Part shown: one piece after another, positions 19,301 to 20,021 of the stretch
Layout: every line of letters begins with the position of its first letter
Position numbering within the stretch: the stretch's first letter is position 1
NCBI GenBank assembly: GCA_000226015.1
Contig: JH153586.1
Coordinates: forward strand, 200,569-220,589
DNA length: 20,021 nt
From: Mnemiopsis leidyi
Lineage: Eukaryota; Ctenophora; Tentaculata; Lobata; Bolinopsidae
Direction of reading: 5' to 3'
The notes under the pieces: generated by a model
What the model saw: the letters and a program-made list of their open reading frames with translations, nothing else
The model's database searches: none
What the model was told of the DNA's origin: nothing
Program-made: the position numbers and the translations under genes

Positions 19301-19395
19301 ACGTTAAGCCTGTTTCCAGTGTCAATTACGGGATCAACGTCGCTCCCAAGTTTGGCTTCTCGGACGGGAAGCCCAATGTTGGATTTGATGTGTAA
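4160..19395 (+). CDS. DNM: classical dynamin GTPase (GTPase-stalk-PH-GED-PRD), about 25 coding exons
   Basis: Dynamin is a large GTPase that forms helical collars on the necks of endocytic pits and cuts vesicles free on GTP hydrolysis. The hand-spliced model gives 840 residues up to exon 23, plus a tail, close to the 850-870 of animal dynamins. The phases of exons 1-23 agree throughout. The GTPase domain has P-loop GGQSAGKSS (39-47; K45 matches human K44), switch I T66, DLPG (138-141), TKLD (207-210) and VVNRSQ. Stalk follows to about 522, then a short variable linker, PH domain (about 543-652), GED (about 680-780) and a proline-rich SH3-binding tail from about 785. PH plus PRD separates it from Drp1/Dnm1-type proteins. 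Coding exons are GC-richer than introns. The exon structure is inferred without transcripts. Most uncertain are the three linker microexons, the 25-nt exon at 19115, and the reading frame of the last exon. Confidence 0.95.
4448..4524 (+). CDS. DNM: dynamin exon 2 (switch I)
   Basis: The acceptor is TTTTTCAG. The exon encodes [19 protein letters not shown], which includes the switch I threonine. I end it at GGAG|GTTCGT because the next 108 nt have no counterpart in animal dynamins and the frame resumes exactly at [12 protein letters not shown]. The following intron is free of stops, so the border needs cDNA support. Confidence 0.85.
4525..4632 (+). other. 108-nt stop-free intron 2 (or in-frame insert)
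   Basis: The length is divisible by three and no stop occurs in the dynamin frame. It has a weak donor (GTTCGT) and a good acceptor (TGTTTTTCAG). If kept, it would insert 36 residues after switch I, at a site where Drp1-type proteins also carry a longer segment. I treat it as an intron because the predicted residues are not dynamin-like. Confidence 0.7.
4633..4782 (+). CDS. DNM: dynamin exon 3 (GTPase domain)
   Basis: It encodes [16 protein letters not shown] through [17 protein letters not shown], all typical of the dynamin GTPase core. The donor is CACG|GTCAGT, phase 1. Confidence 0.93.
5527..5704. repeat. 52-bp minisatellite, about 3 copies
   Basis: Near-identical units begin at 5540, 5592 and 5644. 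They are rich in GTGTA/GTATA words, and partial copies lie at both edges. Confidence 0.85.
5743..5760. repeat. 18-bp perfect palindrome
   Basis: AACAATATATATATTGTT is self-complementary along its full length. It may simply be low-complexity TA sequence. Confidence 0.7.
6511..6533. repeat. 8-bp inverted repeat with 7-nt loop
   Basis: GTACATGT (6511-6518) and ACATGTAC (6526-6533) pair perfectly. The surrounding 200 bp are also rich in ACATGT. Confidence 0.5.
6761..7114. repeat. 40-bp minisatellite, about 9 copies
   Basis: Units start every 40 bp from 6761 to 7081, and the last is partial. Copies are nearly identical, with changes concentrated in the last units (7021 onward). Each carries GTGGTTATAG near one end and CTATACCAC near the other, which can pair apart from one bulged T. 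The array ends about 100 nt before the acceptor of exon 4. Confidence 0.92.
7212..7298 (+). CDS. DNM: dynamin exon 4 (switch II, DLPG)
   Basis: The acceptor is CCTATTTCAG. It encodes [19 protein letters not shown] and [10 protein letters not shown], including switch II. The donor is AGAG|GTTTGT, phase 1. Confidence 0.93.
7447..7563 (+). CDS. DNM: dynamin exon 5 (GTPase domain)
   Basis: It encodes [20 protein letters not shown] and [20 protein letters not shown], a highly conserved dynamin stretch. The donor is G|GTAAGT, phase 1. Confidence 0.93.
7564..8268 (+). other. intron 5, with degenerate 20-bp repeats
   Basis: This is AT-rich non-coding sequence. Near its 3' end (8111-8190) it holds three to four degenerate 20-bp copies of a TTACTGTACAGCGTACATAA-like unit (clear starts 8131, 8151 and 8171). 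Confidence 0.75.
8111..8190. repeat. 20-bp tandem repeat, 3-4 degenerate copies
   Basis: Period 20, with units at 8131, 8151 and 8171 and a weaker one at 8111. It lies about 80 nt before the acceptor of exon 6. Confidence 0.65.
8269..8367 (+). CDS. DNM: dynamin exon 6 (G4 motif TKLD)
   Basis: It encodes [20 protein letters not shown] followed by [12 protein letters not shown], containing the guanine-specificity motif TKLD. The donor is AGAG|GTGTGT, phase 1. Confidence 0.93.
8368..8965 (+). other. intron 6
   Basis: It is non-coding. The only structure noted is a GC hairpin, AACGCGC / GCGCGTT with a 9-nt loop (8634-8656), which stands out in AT-rich sequence. Confidence 0.7.
8966..9126 (+). 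CDS. DNM: dynamin exon 7 (end of GTPase domain)
   Basis: It encodes [19 protein letters not shown] through [20 protein letters not shown] to LQKTLNQ. It contains the G5-region NRSQ and the link to the bundle signalling element. The donor is CAG|GTAGCG, phase 0. Confidence 0.93.
9282..9436 (+). CDS. DNM: dynamin exon 8 (start of stalk)
   Basis: It encodes [20 protein letters not shown] through EVKEFKNLG to KPRMMMQ. I end it at CA|GTTAGT so the next exon joins in frame as [12 protein letters not shown]. There is no GT after the CAG, so this is the only fitting donor. Confidence 0.9.
9437..9760 (+). other. intron 8
   Basis: About 320 bp of non-coding sequence. A CTCAGACC(T/A)GACTCAGACCAGG-type local duplication sits near 9690. 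Nothing else stands out. Confidence 0.7.
9761..9896 (+). CDS. DNM: dynamin exon 9 (stalk)
   Basis: It encodes [20 protein letters not shown] and the conserved [20 protein letters not shown]. The donor is GAG|GTATGT, phase 0. Confidence 0.92.
10090..10251 (+). CDS. DNM: dynamin exon 10 (stalk)
   Basis: It encodes [40 protein letters not shown], and ends in MKCIQQ. It matches the most conserved part of the stalk. Phase 0 at both ends. Confidence 0.93.
10437..10544 (+). CDS. DNM: dynamin exon 11 (stalk)
   Basis: It encodes [20 protein letters not shown] and [16 protein letters not shown]. 108 nt, phase 0 at both ends. Confidence 0.9.
10707..10801 (+). CDS. DNM: dynamin exon 12 (stalk)
   Basis: It encodes [20 protein letters not shown] then [11 protein letters not shown], the family signature of the last stalk helix of the middle region. 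The donor is TC|GTAAGT, phase 2. Confidence 0.92.
10907..10961 (+). CDS. DNM: dynamin exon 13 (stalk-PH linker)
   Basis: It encodes [19 protein letters not shown], a hydrophilic linker, and restores phase 0. The acceptor is TATTTCAG and the donor CAG|GTAAAG. Confidence 0.8.
10962..11906 (+). other. intron 13
   Basis: 945 bp with no exon, tandem array or RNA gene that I can recognise. A pyrimidine-rich tract (TTTTTTCTTCTCCTCTAG) closes it. Confidence 0.7.
11907..11930 (+). CDS. DNM: dynamin microexon 14 (24 nt, KGKASKAQ)
   Basis: A strong acceptor (TTCTTCTCCTCTAG) is followed by eight codons, KGKASKAQ, and a weak donor CAG|GTTTCT. It is phase 0 at both ends, so it can be included or skipped without changing frame. 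If the donor is ignored, the frame runs on to a TAA (see the alternative terminal exon at 11907-12247). Confidence 0.55.
11907..12247 (+). CDS. DNM: candidate alternative terminal exon with 3' UTR and polyA signals
   Basis: Without splicing at 11930, the frame continues as VSNIPEP and stops at TAA 11952-11954. About 270 nt of AT-rich, stop-rich sequence follows, ending in two AATAAA hexamers (12224-12229 and 12242-12247). This has the form of a short coding tail plus 3' UTR. A transcript ending here would encode about 537 residues: the GTPase domain and part of the stalk, with no PH domain, GED or proline-rich tail. This is inferred, with no transcript support. Confidence 0.4.
12224..12247 (+). 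terminator. intronic polyA signals (two AATAAA)
   Basis: Two AATAAA hexamers 18 nt apart lie in the dynamin intron, after the possible stop codon at 11952. They could end a short dynamin transcript. AATAAA is also common by chance in AT-rich DNA. Confidence 0.4.
12452..12567. repeat. 20-bp minisatellite, 5 copies
   Basis: Units of the form GAAATAATATTCACGAATGG start near 12454, 12480, 12500, 12520 and 12540. A GGAATGA insertion separates the first two, and the last three are identical. Confidence 0.9.
12841..12867 (+). CDS. DNM: dynamin microexon 15 (27 nt, QPGRESKSK)
   Basis: Acceptor TTTTTATCAG, nine codons QPGRESKSK, and a consensus-like donor AAAG|GTATGA. Phase 0 at both ends. The acceptor is followed by another CAG (CAGCAG), so a one-residue NAGNAG choice (with or without the first Gln) is possible. 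Confidence 0.6.
12868..14355 (+). other. intron 15 with E-box cluster
   Basis: 1.5 kb without coding potential. It contains CACGTG at 13201, 14001 and 14023, with two more just downstream in intron 16. A TTTTCTAG|GTGAGT junction at 13948-13955 looks like a recursive splice site. Confidence 0.65.
13201..14419. promoter_or_regulatory. cluster of five CACGTG E-boxes
   Basis: CACGTG occurs at 13201-13206, 14001-14006, 14023-14028, 14386-14391 and 14414-14419. Two are centred in the palindrome GTGCACGTGCAC (13998-14009 and 14020-14031, 22 bp apart). Class B E-boxes bind bHLH factors such as Myc/Max, USF/TFE or CLOCK families. An intronic enhancer or internal promoter is possible, but no expression evidence is available. 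Confidence 0.35.
14356..14364 (+). CDS. DNM: candidate dynamin microexon 16 (9 nt, GKD)
   Basis: TTATCTTTTTCAG | GGCAAAGAC | GTATGT: a strong acceptor and a good donor enclose nine bases, three codons in phase 0. It fits the adjoining K/S-rich microexons and keeps the frame into the PH exon. A sequence this short could arise by chance, so it needs RNA evidence. Confidence 0.42.
14365..14886 (+). other. intron 16
   Basis: About 520 AT-rich bases containing two of the CACGTG sites (14386 and 14414). A possible acceptor at 14770 opens a 44-nt segment that would break the frame, so I do not call an exon there. The intron ends with CTAAC (a good branch-point match) about 20 nt before TATCTCAG. 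Confidence 0.65.
14887..15000 (+). CDS. DNM: dynamin exon 17 (PH domain, first half)
   Basis: It encodes [20 protein letters not shown] then [18 protein letters not shown], the opening strands of the dynamin PH domain. Variable loop 1, which inserts in membrane, reads VGLTKGL: human I533-M534-K535 becomes L-T-K, so the lysine is kept and Met is replaced by Thr. The donor is TCT|GTAAGT, phase 0. Confidence 0.92.
15177..15393 (+). CDS. DNM: dynamin exon 18 (PH domain, second half)
   Basis: It encodes [18 protein letters not shown], an acidic/glycine tract [28 protein letters not shown], and ends at [11 protein letters not shown]. The tryptophan is the hallmark residue of the PH C-terminal helix. 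The Glu/Gly tract sits where other dynamins have variable loop 3. This exon is markedly GC-rich. The donor G|GTCCGT is weak, phase 1. Confidence 0.92.
15624..15695 (+). CDS. DNM: dynamin exon 19 (PH-GED linker)
   Basis: It encodes [20 protein letters not shown] then KFE, an acidic linker between PH domain and GED. The acceptor is ACATCAG and the donor C|GTGAGT, phase 1. Confidence 0.85.
15818..16008 (+). CDS. DNM: dynamin exon 20 (GED, first part)
   Basis: It encodes [60 protein letters not shown] and [13 protein letters not shown] and SYMAIV are signature GED sequences. The donor is CCT|GTAAGT, phase 0. Confidence 0.93.
16148..16205 (+). repeat. 29-bp tandem duplication carrying a 3' splice site
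   Basis: Copies 16148-16176 and 16177-16205 differ only in the last bases (GCGAAAC versus GCGGAGC). Each contains ACTAAACTCCTCTAG, so the acceptor AG occurs at 16168-16169 and again at 16197-16198. The downstream AG continues the GED as [10 protein letters not shown]. The upstream AG adds 29 nt and reaches a stop (TAA 16206-16208) after 12 codons. Confidence 0.88.
16199..16359 (+). CDS. DNM: dynamin exon 21 (GED end, start of proline-rich tail)
   Basis: It encodes [40 protein letters not shown] and [13 protein letters not shown]. Human dynamin has LMEESAEQAQRRDEMLRMY here. The start is the downstream of two duplicated acceptors. A perfect branch-point match CTAAT (16176-16180), created at the copy junction, lies 18 nt before it. 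The donor is TC|GTGAGT, phase 2. Confidence 0.9.
16360..16699 (+). other. intron 21
   Basis: 340 bp, GT-rich. It is open in a frame other than that of the GED, which looks like chance. There is no other feature. Confidence 0.75.
16700..16774 (+). CDS. DNM: dynamin exon 22 (proline-rich tail)
   Basis: It encodes [25 protein letters not shown] with Ser/Pro character. The acceptor is CTCTATTACAG and the donor AAAG|GTACAG, phase 2. If unspliced, the frame ends soon at TGA 16791-16793 (tail RYSRVV), so an alternative C-terminus is conceivable. Confidence 0.75.
16951..17892. mobile_element. non-autonomous DNA transposon with long inverted repeats and 8-bp TSD
   Basis: The element is 16959-17884. 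It starts GGTCGTATGAAAG and ends in the exact reverse complement. It is flanked on both sides by the 8-bp duplication CAACTTTA (16951-16958 and 17885-17892). The inverted repeats are almost identical for about 100 bp and re-align further inward (GGCGCCATG, TGGCCAAGCTGGCCCAAATT), so they reach roughly 200 bp. Both arms are largely built from TAATGGGACC-like decamers and CCAAAAGTGCACCCC modules. No transposase frame is present. An 8-bp TSD occurs in hAT, P and some other superfamilies, but the TSD does not fit the usual hAT consensus, so I leave the superfamily open. Confidence 0.92.
18031..18391 (+). repeat. 26-bp minisatellite reaching into the exon 23 splice acceptor
   Basis: There are about 13 units of the form AATAGACTAAACCCCCACT followed by ATCCGCA or TTCTATA. 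The 5' units are degenerate and the 3' units nearly identical. The last unit ends CTATCCGCAG and is the acceptor of exon 23. Other units end CCGCAAATAG instead. Confidence 0.9.
18392..18457 (+). CDS. DNM: dynamin exon 23 (proline-rich tail)
   Basis: It encodes [21 protein letters not shown] in the frame set by exon 22, with typical SH3-ligand composition ([10 protein letters not shown]). The acceptor is CTATCCGCAG, formed by the last repeat of the minisatellite. The donor is AC|GTAAGT, phase 2. Confidence 0.82.
18458..19114 (+). other. intron 23
   Basis: 657 bp, T-rich, with no repeat array. If the long frame of the last exon is right, a further frame-adjusting exon may hide here, but I find no convincing one. 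Confidence 0.6.
19115..19139 (+). CDS. DNM: candidate dynamin microexon 24 (25 nt)
   Basis: A good acceptor (TTTCCTACCTACCAG) and a perfect donor (A|GTAAGT) enclose 25 nt. Entered in phase 0 it reads CPFSQILM and joins the last exon in its long frame ([13 protein letters not shown]). Entered in phase 1 it reads PIFTNPD and joins the short frame. Entered directly from exon 23 (phase 2) it meets a TGA after six full codons. Its use is therefore uncertain. Confidence 0.4.
19223..19395 (+). CDS. DNM: dynamin last exon in window (proline-rich C-terminus)
   Basis: The acceptor is TTCTTGTCCCTCAG. The longest frame reads [38 protein letters not shown] and [18 protein letters not shown], ending at TAA 19393-19395; PTLPTKP is a plausible SH3 ligand. 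This frame needs one carried-in base, whereas exon 23 supplies two. Joined directly to exon 23, the exon reads [18 protein letters not shown] and stops at TGA 19278-19280. The TAA also sits inside a donor-like GT|GTAAGA at 19391-19392, so the exon may continue to a later one. Confidence 0.6.
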
Positions 19396-20021
19396 GAATC
19401 TTCTAGAATTTCTATAAAACAGTGCTTGTGCTGTGTAATGGCAATCTAGTGCTGTGTAAAAACATTGTGTATGACAAGGACGGTGTAACGTGTATGTCGC
19501 CTTGTATCATTTCGAGTCTTGTGATGTAAATTCTACCTATTACCACTTGTTTAATGTCTATTTCAACTGTATGCCTCACATAGTCCTTGGAGATATCTTG
19601 TCATGATTTATAAAACGTCTATTTGTTTTGTAGGTGAAGCATGGCTTATAAAAATGCTCTTAATTTGCATTGGTTTGACTTTGAAAAATGAATTAATACC
19701 TGCATGGCTAGACTTGTTTTGTTTTTCAGCCTCAAGATCATATTCTCGTTTTGTAACTTCTCGTGTTTTGCCTATTATAGCGCTGGCAAGCGCGACCGGG
19801 GAAAAAACTACCCGCCCCCCTTCGCCAGGGCCCAACAAAGCCCCCTTTGCCTAGGCCAAGGAGGGGCCGAAGGCCCCGACGCAGGCCCGTTGCCAGAGGA
19901 GGGGGCCGAAGGCCCCCGACGACTCGGCCGAACAAGCGCCCCTCTCGGAAAAAGTTTTCTACGAAAGTTGAAAAACTTGCCAGCGCTATTATACACGATT
20001 ACGTAAAACTCAAAACTCGGC
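19396..20021 (+). other. 3' flank of the dynamin gene
   Basis: This is a T-rich 3' UTR or intron up to about 19772, then a GC-rich inserted element. No AATAAA is visible downstream of the stop, so the transcript end may lie outside the window. An acceptor-like TTTTGTTTTTCAG ends at 19729. Confidence 0.6.
19773..19993. mobile_element. GC-rich 207-bp MITE-like element with 7-bp TSD
   Basis: The element is 19780-19986, beginning GCGCTGGCAAG and ending in its reverse complement CTTGCCAGCGC. It is flanked by TATTATA on both sides (19773-19779 and 19987-19993). Because TATTATA is nearly palindromic, a longer repeat with a TTA or TA duplication is equally possible. It is far more GC-rich than its surroundings and holds two hairpins with GAA loops: GGGGCC-GAA-GGCCCC (19863-19877) and GGGGGCC-GAA-GGCCCCC (19901-19917). 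There is no transposase. Confidence 0.82.

Noticed and set aside
19704-20006. 100-codon frame through the GC-rich element as a stand-alone gene
   Set aside because: GC-rich DNA is open in several frames on both strands here. I keep it only as a possible exonised tail, not as a gene.

Overview
The window looks like nuclear DNA of an invertebrate animal. It is AT-rich, has many short GT-AG introns, and is crowded with minisatellites and small inverted-repeat elements. It carries a classical dynamin with both a PH domain and a proline-rich tail, a combination typical of metazoans. I cannot name the phylum from sequence alone.

Layout. Positions 1-2608 hold no gene I can defend: there is a fold-back repeat near 50-151, small hairpins near 466-516, short tandem duplications near 1200-1350, and a GC-rich patch near 2002-2031 that may be promoter. 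Positions 2609-3532 are an uninterrupted CDS for a 307-residue membrane-anchored short-chain dehydrogenase/reductase (SDR16C-like: 17-beta-HSD11/13, RDHE2, RDH10 relatives). A polyA signal follows at 3958. Only about 200 bp later, on the same strand, a dynamin gene starts at 4160 and occupies the rest of the window in about 25 coding exons. I rebuilt these by hand from homology, GT/AG borders and phase: GTPase domain and stalk (exons 1-13), a linker with three tiny phase-0 exons (24, 27 and 9 nt), PH domain (exons 17-18), GED (exons 19-21) and proline-rich tail (exons 22 onward). The very C-terminus is unresolved because the phase of exon 23 does not match the longest open frame of the last exon.

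The two genes have no obvious shared pathway. The SDR probably works on retinoid, steroid or lipid substrates at the ER or lipid droplet, and dynamin cuts endocytic vesicles from the plasma membrane. Their close head-to-tail spacing and the AG-ending sequences just before both start codons leave open co-transcription or trans-splicing.

The most notable features are in how the dynamin gene is built: a possible intronic-polyadenylation isoform without PH, GED and PRD; the microexon run; a stop-free 108-nt intron in the GTPase domain; a 29-bp tandem duplication that doubled a 3' splice site; a 26-bp minisatellite whose last unit is itself a 3' splice site; a 926-bp non-autonomous DNA transposon with an 8-bp target duplication; and a GC-rich 207-bp element with a 7-bp target duplication at the 3' end. 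All exon borders are inferred from genomic sequence without transcript support.
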